NCBI GenBank assembly: GCA_015060225.1 | Contig: SUYX01000022.1 | Span: forward strand, 1-33,177 | Source of the DNA: Bacteroidales bacterium | Lineage (GTDB): Bacteria; Bacteroidota; Bacteroidia; Bacteroidales; UBA932 | Reading direction: 5' to 3' | Length of the DNA: 33,177 nt | In this document: positions 25,757 through 33,001 of the stretch, piece after piece | Layout of the letters: each line of letters starts with the position of its first letter | Position numbering within the stretch: the first letter of the stretch is position 1 | Program-made: the position numbers and the translations under genes | Notes under the pieces: generated by a model | Databases searched by the model: none | The model's input: the letters and a program-made list of their open reading frames with translations, nothing else | What the model was told of the DNA's origin: nothing

Positions 25757-26248
25757 TTATCGTATCTGTTCAATCAATCCTCTGCACCCCTCAAGAACAT
25801 CCCGGTAGGTCTGTTCAAAATCTCCGGTATACCAAGGATCGGCCACATCCCTGGTTTTCCCTGCAAACTCCATCATCAGGTGTACCTTCCCCTTTATTCC
25901 GGAATCCTGGAGTGAGGCCCCGGCAGGGGTATCTTCCCAATTTGGTACAATGTGGCCCAATAGCTTCTGGTTGGAACGGTCCATGAGGATAACGAGGTCC
26001 TGCTGGGCAAACTCGTCGGGAGTAATCTTGTGTGCTGCATGGCGGGAGAATTGCACCCCTTTCTCGTGGAGTTTCCTCTTTGCAGGGGGATAGATGTCAT
26101 TCCCAATCTCCTCGGTGGAAACCGCTCCCGAAGTTATCTCAAACTCATTTTCCAGCCCGGACTTTCCTACAAGGTCCTTCATTACATATTCTGCCATTGG
26201 GCTGCGGCAGATATTGCAGTGGCAGACAAATATTATTCTCTTTTTCAT
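25757..26248 (-). CDS. Low-molecular-weight protein tyrosine phosphatase
   Basis: This cytoplasmic phosphatase has 163 residues. The active-site loop reads FVCHCNICRSPMAEYVM at residues 8-24. The nucleophile is the first Cys, followed by X5 and Arg-Ser, but the usual Gly in the loop (CxGNICRS) is replaced by Cys, giving CHCNICRS. The general acid Asp lies in DPWYTGDFEQTY, as usual. A second Cys in the loop could form a disulfide with the nucleophile and so make activity redox-sensitive. In other bacteria such enzymes act on tyrosine kinases of capsule export; no such kinase is in the window. Confidence 0.9.
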   Translation of the reverse strand: MKKRIIFVCHCNICRSPMAEYVMKDLVGKSGLENEFEITSGAVSTEEIGNDIYPPAKRKLHEKGVQFSRHAAHKITPDEFAQQDLVILMDRSNQKLLGHIVPNWEDTPAGASLQDSGIKGKVHLMMEFAGKTRDVADPWYTGDFEQTYRDVLEGCRGLIEQIR

Positions 26249-26342
26249 GGTGCAAAGATACTAATTCTTGCATCATGTTTCTACCTTGAGTTCATCAAAC
26301 AGATTCCCTTCCCGACAGATGATTTCAAACTGCTGCAAATTC

Positions 26343-26460
26343 AGCCCTTTTTGATGCAGTTCCCCTTTCAAACAAACTTTCTGCTTCAATATGAGCCCTT
26401 TTTGATGCACTTGTGACAACTGGATGGAGAACTGCCACATAAATACCCTTTTTTGATGCA
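26343..26460. repeat. Three 16-bp direct repeats with an exact 51-bp period
   Basis: AGCCCTTTTTGATGCA occurs at 26343-26358 and 26394-26409, and the near-copy ACCCTTTTTTGATGCA at 26445-26460. The starts are exactly 51 bases apart and the two 35-base intervals have unrelated sequence. The array sits between the divergent phosphatase and thioredoxin-like genes, ending 30 bases before the -33 box of the latter, so binding sites for a regulator are a plausible reading. Confidence 0.75.
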
Positions 26461-26490
26461 GAGTTGGTATTGTAGCAATGTTCTGCGGAA

Positions 26491-26521
26491 TTTGCCGTTT
26501 GGTGTTATTTGAGTATATTTG
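26491..26521 (+). promoter_or_regulatory. Promoter of the thioredoxin / deformylase-peptidase operon
   Basis: TTTG (26491-26494) and TATATTTG (26514-26521) are 19 bases apart, a full match to the Bacteroidales promoter. Transcription would begin near 26528, which rules out the upstream TTG start at 26509 for the following gene and supports an ATG at 26536 or 26542. Confidence 0.7.
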
Positions 26522-26535
26522 GGCATTATTATTTG

Positions 26536-27588
26536 ATGAGTATGAGAAAGTTCAGAGTTTTTATGCTGCTGGTGGCAGCCGTGATGTGTTTGGCAGGAAA
26601 CGCAAATTGTCAGGAACCTACAAAGTTTACCCTTAAAGGAGATATCGGTTATATTCTTAAAATGTATGACAATGGGTCTGTAATTGAGTCGGTGGCTTTA
26701 AGGCAATATCCAAATATGAAACTTATCAGCAATGGAGGTAGTGAAATCTCCTATTATGGAGTTTTTGACGGGAAACCTCAGGTTGCGGAACTTGTGATAG
26801 ATCTTACTGTACCTGGTGGTACAGGTTCTACAAGTCTGGCTTTTGTGCTGGAGGAGGGAACAATTGAATTTGATGGAGCTCCTGCACCTAAAGGGGGCAG
26901 ATTGAACAATGCGTTGAGAGGATTGTTGGTGGAACTGCCAAAAATGAAGGAGAAGGATGCAGTTGAAACAATCCGCAAGTTTGTTGCCCAGGCAGATAAT
27001 GCACCAGCATCTGTTATATTGCTGTCAACAGTAAAAGAACTGATAGGGGCCGGCAACACATTCTCCATTATAGCACAGGCCCCCAAGGAGGTGAAGAACC
27101 ATTGGGCAATTAAGTCCATGCTTCCACAATTGCGTGCAGATGCATTTATGGAACAGAATATGAAAGCTACAGACAGCGGGAAAAAATTCAAGGATTTTAC
27201 CGTTTATTACAAGGGTAAGGAGCAGAACCTTTCTGATTATGTGGGGAAAGGGAAGTATGTGCTTGTGGATTTTTGGGCAAGCTGGTGCGGACCGTGCATG
27301 CAGGAGATTCCAAACCTGATAAATGTTTACAAGAAGTATGCAGGGGAGAATTTTGATGTTTTGGGAGTTGCTGTAAATGACAAGCCCCAGAACACAGAAC
27401 AGGCAATAGAAAAATTGGGAATCCCATATCCTCAGATAATTGGTGCAGGAGGGGAAATTTCTGCACTTTACGGTATAAATGCAATCCCACACCTTATCCT
27501 GTTTGCTCCCGACGGCACAATTGTACAGAGGGGGATGCGTGGCCCACAGATTGAGGAGGCAGTGAAAAAGGCACTTAAACTGAAATGA
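26536..27588 (+). CDS. Periplasmic TlpA-like thioredoxin-fold protein
   Basis: From the ATG at 26536 the product has 350 residues and starts MSMRKFRVFMLLVAAVMCLA, a signal peptide. The middle (about 30-200) is a beta-rich region followed by helices, resembling the DUF4369-type domain that precedes thioredoxin domains in Bacteroidota. The C-terminal domain (about 215-350) is a thioredoxin fold with VLVDFWASWCGPCMQEIPNL, that is a CGPC redox pair. The cis-Pro lies in GINAIPHLILFAPDG. It should act as a periplasmic disulfide reductase or peroxide-linked redox protein. It is the first gene of an operon with the deformylase-peptidase 15 bases downstream, so its client may be that enzyme or its substrates. 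Confidence 0.92.
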   Translation: MSMRKFRVFMLLVAAVMCLAGNANCQEPTKFTLKGDIGYILKMYDNGSVIESVALRQYPNMKLISNGGSEISYYGVFDGKPQVAELVIDLTVPGGTGSTSLAFVLEEGTIEFDGAPAPKGGRLNNALRGLLVELPKMKEKDAVETIRKFVAQADNAPASVILLSTVKELIGAGNTFSIIAQAPKEVKNHWAIKSMLPQLRADAFMEQNMKATDSGKKFKDFTVYYKGKEQNLSDYVGKGKYVLVDFWASWCGPCMQEIPNLINVYKKYAGENFDVLGVAVNDKPQNTEQAIEKLGIPYPQIIGAGGEISALYGINAIPHLILFAPDGTIVQRGMRGPQIEEAVKKALKLK

Positions 27589-27602
27589 TTGGAGGAAACC
27601 AT

Positions 27603-29897
27603 ATGAAAAGGGTATTTGTTTTTGCATTGGCGGCGTTTGCTGCATTTCTTATGGTATCCTGTGGAACTGCAGCAGGTGGTTTTACGGAGGCAGAGAAGGA
27701 GATTATAAATGCTTCTCCCGATGATATACTCAAGGTCTTGACTGTCGGGAATGAAGAGGAACTCTCCGTGTTGAGGAGGGTTTCAGAAGATCTTTCTGTG
27801 GAGGAACTTGAGGGTGAACTTTATGGTTTGCTGGCCAGGAGAATGGTGGAGACAGTTTCAGATTCCACTGTAGATGGCGTTGGACTGGCCGCTCCCCAGA
27901 TAGGGATAAACAGGAATATAGTGGCGGTGCAGAGGTTCGACAAGCCCAGTGCTCCATTTGAGGTTTATCCTAATATCTCTATTGTAGAGTATTCAGATTC
28001 GCTGGCATTGGGGCCGGAGGGGTGCCTTTCGGTTCCGGGCCGCAGACATGATGTGGAGCGTTCAACAGGGGTTACAATAAGATATTATTCCCTTGAGTCC
28101 GGTGCTATGGTTGAGGAGAAGATAGAGGGGTTCACTGCAGTGATTTTCCAGCATGAGGTCGATCATCTTGGAGGAGTCCTGTATATAGACCGCCTTCCCG
28201 AATTTCTCACTTATGCGGAGGCGACAATGTTCCGCAAGACCCCAAAATATGATCAGACTATTGAGTATTTCCGACGTCTGGAGGAGTATTCCCCAATGGT
28301 TAATGTAACCTCCTTTGGTGAATCTCCACTTGGCAGGGAATTGCCCCTGGTGATAGTGGATAAGGATGGGTTGCGTTCGCCGGAGAAGATTCGTGCAAAA
28401 GGGAGGGTGATTATTCTTGTGGAGTCCTGTATCCATGCAGGTGAGCCGGATGGAAAGGATGCTTCAATGATATTTTTGAGGGATCTGGTTGCGGAAAAGA
28501 AAAATATTGGGTTGCTGGATGATGTGAGTTTCCTGTTCATTCCAATCTTCAATGTTGACGGGCATGAGAATTTTACCGCACTCAACAGAATTAACCAGAA
28601 TGGTCCCGACGAGTTGGGTACCAGGAACACCTCGCAGCAGCTGAACCTTAACCGCGATTTCCTTAAGGCGGATGCTCCCGAGATGAGGGCATGGCTGCAG
28701 ATGTACAACCATTGGCTTCCGGAACTCTTTATAGATGTGCATGTTACAAATGGTGCAGATTTCCAGTATGTGATGACATACGCTATTGACAACATGACGG
28801 GCAATATGGAGCCTGGGATTACCCGTTGGAGCCGTGATGTTTATGAGAAGCAGTTGTGCGGAATGATGGAGCAGGCGGGATACCCTATATTCCCGTATGG
28901 TTCCTTCAAGAAATATAATGCTCCTGAGAGCGGTTTTGTGCCGGATACCTTTGATCCGCGCTATTCCCAGGGGTATGCTGCTGCCCATAACAGGTTGGGA
29001 CTCCTCATTGAGAACCATATCTACAAGCCTTACGGCCAGAGGGTTGATGCTACAGTAAAGGCCCTTTGGGCAAGTGCCCGCATTCTGGCAGAAAATAAAG
29101 AGTCTCTGGTTGAGACTTTGGCTACTGCTGATGCTTTTGTTTCATCCCCTGCCTCCAGAAAGGAGCCTTTCGGGTTCAGGTACAGATCTACTGATGACGC
29201 CCCTGTGATGGTGGATTATTTGAGTTGGGGCCGCGATACCGTTTTGAGTGATTTGAGTGGTGGGGAGTGGGTTACTCACGACTATTCTGATCCAATAACC
29301 ATGAGGATACCGTTCTACCCATCTTTCGCTCCGGCAGATTCTGTGTATCTCCCTAAGGCATATATTCTTATGCCACAATGGAAAGAGGTTGTGGATCTGC
29401 TTGCCCTCCATGGGGTGAAATACTCCGTTTTACCTGAGTCTGGAGAGGTGGAGGTGGAAACCTACCGTTATACAGGAGGAAAATTCTCTTCCCGACAAAG
29501 TGAAGGGCGTATCCCTGTAACCCCACAATATACCACCCAGATTGAGAAATTACAGTATCCTGCAGGGAGCATCTATATAGATATGGACCAGCCTGCTTCC
29601 AGGGTTGCCATGTGGCTGCTGGAACCTGCTGCTCCCGGCTCCCTTACCTATTGGGGTTTCTTTAATGTATGTGTGCAGGCCGGCAACGAGTTCTGGATCC
29701 GTCCCCAGTATATGGAGGTGAAAGGACGCGAAATGCTTGCCGCAGACCCTGCCCTGAAGGCCGAATTTGAAAAGAAATTGCGTGAAGACCGCTCCTTTGC
29801 CTCTTCTCCTCAGGCAATTCTCGGCTTCTTCTACGATATCGTCCGCAAACGCGCCCATCAGAACAATGAGCTTCATCCTGTTTGGCGTGTATTGTGA
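27603..29897 (+). CDS. Exported lipoprotein fusing peptide deformylase and M14 carboxypeptidase
   Basis: The ATG at 27603 is preceded by GGAGG (27591-27595) and gives 764 residues starting MKRVFVFALAAFAAFLMVSC, a lipoprotein signal with the lipid Cys at 20. Residues of about 30-200 are a peptide deformylase with all three motifs: GVGLAAPQIG (92-101), EGCLSVPG (139-146, metal ligand Cys141) and QHEVDH (183-188, ligands His184 and His188, catalytic Glu185). Residues of about 212-764 are an M14 zinc carboxypeptidase. Its ligands are in HAGE (His278, Glu281) and DVHVTNG (His380), the substrate-binding Arg in NLNRDF (351), and the catalytic Glu in LLIENH (about 470). Both active sites look intact. 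Deformylases normally act on new proteins in the cytoplasm; this one should be outside it. A role in using formyl-Met peptides is inferred. The stop lies inside the next palindromic element. Confidence 0.93.
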   Translation: MKRVFVFALAAFAAFLMVSCGTAAGGFTEAEKEIINASPDDILKVLTVGNEEELSVLRRVSEDLSVEELEGELYGLLARRMVETVSDSTVDGVGLAAPQIGINRNIVAVQRFDKPSAPFEVYPNISIVEYSDSLALGPEGCLSVPGRRHDVERSTGVTIRYYSLESGAMVEEKIEGFTAVIFQHEVDHLGGVLYIDRLPEFLTYAEATMFRKTPKYDQTIEYFRRLEEYSPMVNVTSFGESPLGRELPLVIVDKDGLRSPEKIRAKGRVIILVESCIHAGEPDGKDASMIFLRDLVAEKKNIGLLDDVSFLFIPIFNVDGHENFTALNRINQNGPDELGTRNTSQQLNLNRDFLKADAPEMRAWLQMYNHWLPELFIDVHVTNGADFQYVMTYAIDNMTGNMEPGITRWSRDVYEKQLCGMMEQAGYPIFPYGSFKKYNAPESGFVPDTFDPRYSQGYAAAHNRLGLLIENHIYKPYGQRVDATVKALWASARILAENKESLVETLATADAFVSSPASRKEPFGFRYRSTDDAPVMVDYLSWGRDTVLSDLSGGEWVTHDYSDPITMRIPFYPSFAPADSVYLPKAYILMPQWKEVVDLLALHGVKYSVLPESGEVEVETYRYTGGKFSSRQSEGRIPVTPQYTTQIEKLQYPAGSIYIDMDQPASRVAMWLLEPAAPGSLTYWGFFNVCVQAGNEFWIRPQYMEVKGREMLAADPALKAEFEKKLREDRSFASSPQAILGFFYDIVRKRAHQNNELHPVWRVL

Positions 29898-30023
29898 CGT
29901 TGTCTTTTTGTACAATTGTTTGGTTTCCAAACAATTGTAAAATGAGGTGCGTGGGATTTTCCAGCACCTCATTTTTTATTTTGCTGATACTCAGCAAAAT
30001 GTACAAAAAGACAACGTCACAAT
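29891..30023. repeat. Palindromic element with three inner hairpins, copy 1
   Basis: A perfect 24-base inverted repeat (29891-29914 and 30000-30023), containing the core ACGTTGTCTTTTTGTACA, encloses three more hairpins. The first is TACAATTGTTTGG/CCAAACAATTGTA (29911-29939), the second AATGAGGTGC/GCACCTCATT (29941-29973) followed by TTTTTT, the third ATTTTGCTGA/TCAGCAAAAT (29978-30000). The fold is a cloverleaf. The left arm contains the last codons and stop (29895-29897) of the deformylase-peptidase gene. The same core arm recurs at 32865-32989. Confidence 0.85.
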
Positions 30024-30042
30024 GTAAAAAAAATTATCACCT

Positions 30043-30132
30043 GTAAAGTTTCTTTACACTTTTTAGTTTGTGATTATTTGTGTAAGTAGCACATATATAG
30101 GTTGTTGTAATGTTTGGCACGGGCGTTGTGCC
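30043..30132 (+). promoter_or_regulatory. Candidate regulatory hairpins upstream of the tolC-like gene
   Basis: GTAAAG/CTTTAC (30043-30057, 3-base spacer) is a short perfect dyad that could be an operator. GGCAC/GTGCC (30116-30132) is a second small hairpin in the probable leader. No complete TTTG/TAnnTTTG promoter can be assigned in this 145-base spacer. Confidence 0.3.
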
Positions 30133-30167
30133 AATAGAGGGGAAAATGGTAAAAGTGTAAAGCAATT

Positions 30168-31580
30168 ATGATTAAAAAGTCAATAATATCGGTTGTTTCG
30201 GGAGTGATAGCAGTGATTATACTGTCGGGAAGAGGTGCAGCATATGCACAGGAGAAGGTTTATACCCTAAAAGAGTGTATGGAGTATGCCGTCTCAAATT
30301 CAACTCAAATGAGGATACAGCAGGCCAATACTAGGGATGCACAGCTGGAGAGGAGGAGTGCGATACTTCAGGCGTTTACCCCGGCAGTTTCTGCAGGTAC
30401 TTATGCATACTACAATTTTGGACGTTCGGTGGATCCGGAGACCAATACCTACAAATCTACAACATCGTTCCAGAACGGTTATTCGGCCTCGGGTTCTATA
30501 ACCCTCTTCAACGGGTTTGAGGCACTCAACAATCTTAAAATATCCAGAACAGCTGCCGCAATGGGGCTGAGCAGGGAGCAGCAGACAAGGGACGAGATTT
30601 GCCTGGCCACAATGGAGGCTTACTATAATGTAATTTATCATCATCAGATGTGCAGGGCTCTGGCCCAGGAGGTAGAGGCTGCAGCCAAGGCGGCCCATCT
30701 TTCAAAAAGGGAAGAGGAACTGGGGCGCAAGGGGTATGCGGATGTTGTGCAGATTGAGGCAGATCTTGCAGCAAAGGAGTACAGGCTTACCACTACCAGA
30801 AACATGTACAACGATGCTCTTATGACCCTTAAAGATATAATGTTCTGGCCTTTGGATGAGGAGTTGAATATAGATTTTTCCATAGCGGATGACTCCCTGC
30901 TTGCAAAAGCCGAAGAGTTGGTGTATGGCGGTTCATTGGATGATTGTCGGGAAGATATAATTGAAAATGCGTTGAATACCCTCCCTGCTGCAGCATTGGC
31001 AAAAGGGGAGATGATGAATGCCAAACGGGCACTCAGCACTGCAAGGATGCTGCTGCTCCCCTCTTTGAGCCTTAACGGAGGTTGGAGTACCAGTTATTTC
31101 ACTTATCCCGACGAAAAAGGTTACAAAACTGTCCCTTTCAGAGACCAGTTCTCCAACAACATGGGTGAGTATATACAGTTGTCAATGTCTATCCCTATTT
31201 ATGGTCGCCTGAACAGACAGGCAAATATCTCTCGCAAGAAAAATGCATATGACAGGGCAACTGCCCAGTATGAGCAGAAAACAAGGGAGATAGAGGCGGA
31301 AGTAACTCGAGCCCTTCAGGACAAGGAAGGTGCCCAGGCGGCTCTGCTGCAGGCCTGCAGGCAAGCAGAAGTTCAGCAGGAAGCATACAAATTCAATACA
31401 CGGAAATTTGAACAGGGGCTGATATCACCTATAGAGTATCAGACTTCGTCGGGAAACTGGTTGGCAGCCAGAGCAGAACAGATAAATGCTTTGCTGATAT
31501 ACTATTTGAAGAGAAGTGTTGTGGAGTATTACAGTGGTGTACCATACTTGGAACAGGAGTATTTGTCGGGAATAAAATAA
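30168..31580 (+). CDS. TolC-family outer membrane efflux protein
   Basis: This is the outer-membrane channel of a three-part efflux system, 470 residues. The signal peptide is followed by YTLKECMEYAVSNSTQMRIQ, the usual start of the mature TolC family. Two OEP repeats follow, with long helices such as EVEAAAKAAHLSKREEELGR and IEAEVTRALQDKEGAQAALL, and beta segments in between (YYNFGRSVDPETNTY; LSMSIPIYGRLNRQANISRK). The C-terminal KFEQGLISPIEYQTSSGNWL block is conserved in the family. The adaptor gene starts 25 bases downstream and an ABC permease after that, so the channel serves an ABC-type pump. Confidence 0.94.
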   Translation: MIKKSIISVVSGVIAVIILSGRGAAYAQEKVYTLKECMEYAVSNSTQMRIQQANTRDAQLERRSAILQAFTPAVSAGTYAYYNFGRSVDPETNTYKSTTSFQNGYSASGSITLFNGFEALNNLKISRTAAAMGLSREQQTRDEICLATMEAYYNVIYHHQMCRALAQEVEAAAKAAHLSKREEELGRKGYADVVQIEADLAAKEYRLTTTRNMYNDALMTLKDIMFWPLDEELNIDFSIADDSLLAKAEELVYGGSLDDCREDIIENALNTLPAAALAKGEMMNAKRALSTARMLLLPSLSLNGGWSTSYFTYPDEKGYKTVPFRDQFSNNMGEYIQLSMSIPIYGRLNRQANISRKKNAYDRATAQYEQKTREIEAEVTRALQDKEGAQAALLQACRQAEVQQEAYKFNTRKFEQGLISPIEYQTSSGNWLAARAEQINALLIYYLKRSVVEYYSGVPYLEQEYLSGIK

Positions 31581-31605
31581 TTTGAAAAAATATAAGATTT
31601 AAGAT

Positions 31606-32862
31606 ATGGATAAGATTATTGAAAAGAAGAAAGGTTTGGCGGTGGCCTTTACAGGAAAGGCTTTGCCGTATTGGTTGGGGGCATTTGTTGTGGTTTTTGT
31701 GTTATGGCTCGTTTTTAGGGATAATTCAAGTACTTTGAGGGTGAATGGAGAGACCCTTTCGTATGGAAATGTGGCCAAGGGTGAGTTCAATGACTACATA
31801 AGGGTTACAGGGCAGGTGCAGCCTATGACTACAATACAGATTTCACCGCTTGAGGGGGGAGTAGTGCAGGAGATTGTTACAGAGGAGGGCTCCAAGGTAA
31901 AGAAGGGGGATGTGATTCTGGTGCTGAGCAATGAGAGCCTTGATCTGCAGATTCTCAACTCGGAGGCTGAACTGGCGGAGAAGGAGAACATACTACGCAA
32001 TACCATGATCTCAATGGAGCAGCAGAAGTTGAGCGTGCATCAGGAGATGCTCCAGTTGAGGATTGAGGTGCGAAGGAGCCGCAGAGCGTATGAGAGTGCC
32101 AAGGAATTGTATGCGGAGAAACTTATTTCCCGAGAGGAGTGGCTGAAGGCTGAGGAGGATTTCATGCTGGCGTCGGACCGTCTGGAACTGGTGGAGACAC
32201 GTGCCAAACAGGACAGCCTTTACAGGGATGTTGAGATTACCCAGATGAGGGAGAGTCTGGACAATATGCGCCTTAATATGAGGATGATCCGCAAGAGAAA
32301 GGAGAATCTTACCATAAAGGCCCCTATTGATGGGGAACTAGGTTTGCTGGATGTTGTCCTTGGGCAGAGCATTGGAGCCGGTACCAAAGTGGGGCAGATA
32401 AACAATCTTGATTCATATAAGATTGAGGCACTTGTGGATGAGCATTATATAGACAGGGTAACTGCTGGCCTCATGGCCCAGTTTGAGAGACAGGACGAGA
32501 AATACAATACTGTTATCCGCAAGGTTTATCCGGAGGTGCGTGACGGCAAGTTCAAGACCGATTTCAAATTCAGCGGGGAGCAGCCTGCCAATATCCGCAC
32601 AGGCCAGACCTATTACCTGAACCTTCAGTTGGGACAGCCTGAGGAGGCGGTTATGATACCTCGCGGAACATTCTACCAGAAAACAGGAGGCCGTTGGATC
32701 TATGTAGTCTCAGAAGACGGAACCCGCGCCGTAAAACGCCCAATCCGCATCGGCCGCCAGAACCCTCAATTCTACGAGGTACTTGAAGGCCTGGAGCCTG
32801 GCGAAAGGGTTGTAGTAAGCGGCTATGACAACTTTGGTGACAATGAAGTACTAATTTTTTAA
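31606..32862 (+). CDS. HlyD/MacA-like periplasmic adaptor protein
   Basis: The 418-residue protein connects an inner-membrane pump to the TolC-like channel. A single membrane helix lies at about 22-38 (YWLGAFVVVFVLWLVFR). It is followed by a barrel-like segment and the lipoyl-type half-domain IQISPLEGGVVQEIVTEEGS, then a helical hairpin at about 110-220 (NSEAELAEKENILRNTMISM to VEITQMRESLDNMRLNMRMI). The second half-domain is NLTIKAPIDGELGLLDVVLG. The C-terminal membrane-proximal part includes GRQNPQFYEVLEGLEPGERV and then VVSGYDNFGD. The arrangement with an ABC permease downstream fits MacA-type adaptors. Immediately after the stop comes the second palindromic element. Confidence 0.93.
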   Translation: MDKIIEKKKGLAVAFTGKALPYWLGAFVVVFVLWLVFRDNSSTLRVNGETLSYGNVAKGEFNDYIRVTGQVQPMTTIQISPLEGGVVQEIVTEEGSKVKKGDVILVLSNESLDLQILNSEAELAEKENILRNTMISMEQQKLSVHQEMLQLRIEVRRSRRAYESAKELYAEKLISREEWLKAEEDFMLASDRLELVETRAKQDSLYRDVEITQMRESLDNMRLNMRMIRKRKENLTIKAPIDGELGLLDVVLGQSIGAGTKVGQINNLDSYKIEALVDEHYIDRVTAGLMAQFERQDEKYNTVIRKVYPEVRDGKFKTDFKFSGEQPANIRTGQTYYLNLQLGQPEEAVMIPRGTFYQKTGGRWIYVVSEDGTRAVKRPIRIGRQNPQFYEVLEGLEPGERVVVSGYDNFGDNEVLIF

Positions 32863-32864
32863 AG

Positions 32865-32989
32865 TTACGTTGTCTTTTTGTACAATATGCTGTATATCAG
32901 ATGTATGTAAAAAGAAAAGTTTAGGAAAATGTATAAAGGTGATTTTTAAGGTGCTGACATACAGCATATTGTACAAAAAGACAACGTAA
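32865..32989. repeat. Palindromic element, copy 2
   Basis: A perfect 31-base inverted repeat (32865-32895 and 32959-32989), extending to 36 bases with one mismatch (32865-32900 and 32954-32989), surrounds a 53-base A-rich loop. The outer 19 bases of each arm carry the same core, ACGTTGTCTTTTTGTACAA, as the element at 29891-30023. The inner part of the arms and the loop are unrelated to that copy. It starts 3 bases after the adaptor stop and ends 13 bases before the permease start. Confidence 0.85.
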
Positions 32990-33001
32990 ATAAAAAAAGG
33001 T

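Noticed and set aside
26253-26260. TATCTTTG on the minus strand as promoter of the phosphatase gene
   Set aside because: It matches TAnnTTTG but lies only 5 bases from the ATG, so the predicted transcript would start at or inside the start codon, and there is no -33 box.
26343-26460. CRISPR-like array (repeats of 16 bp, spacers of 35 bp)
   Set aside because: Only three repeats, too short for known CRISPR repeats, no partial dyad typical of crRNA, and no cas gene in the window.
29891-30023. tRNA-like cloverleaf
   Set aside because: Stem lengths (24, 13, 10, 10) do not match tRNA arms, and there is no anticodon or T-loop consensus.
29885-32995. Composite transposon bounded by the two palindromic elements
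   Set aside because: Each element is palindromic on its own, the genes between are an ordinary efflux pair with no transposase, and I see no target-site duplications at 29891/30023 or 32865/32989.
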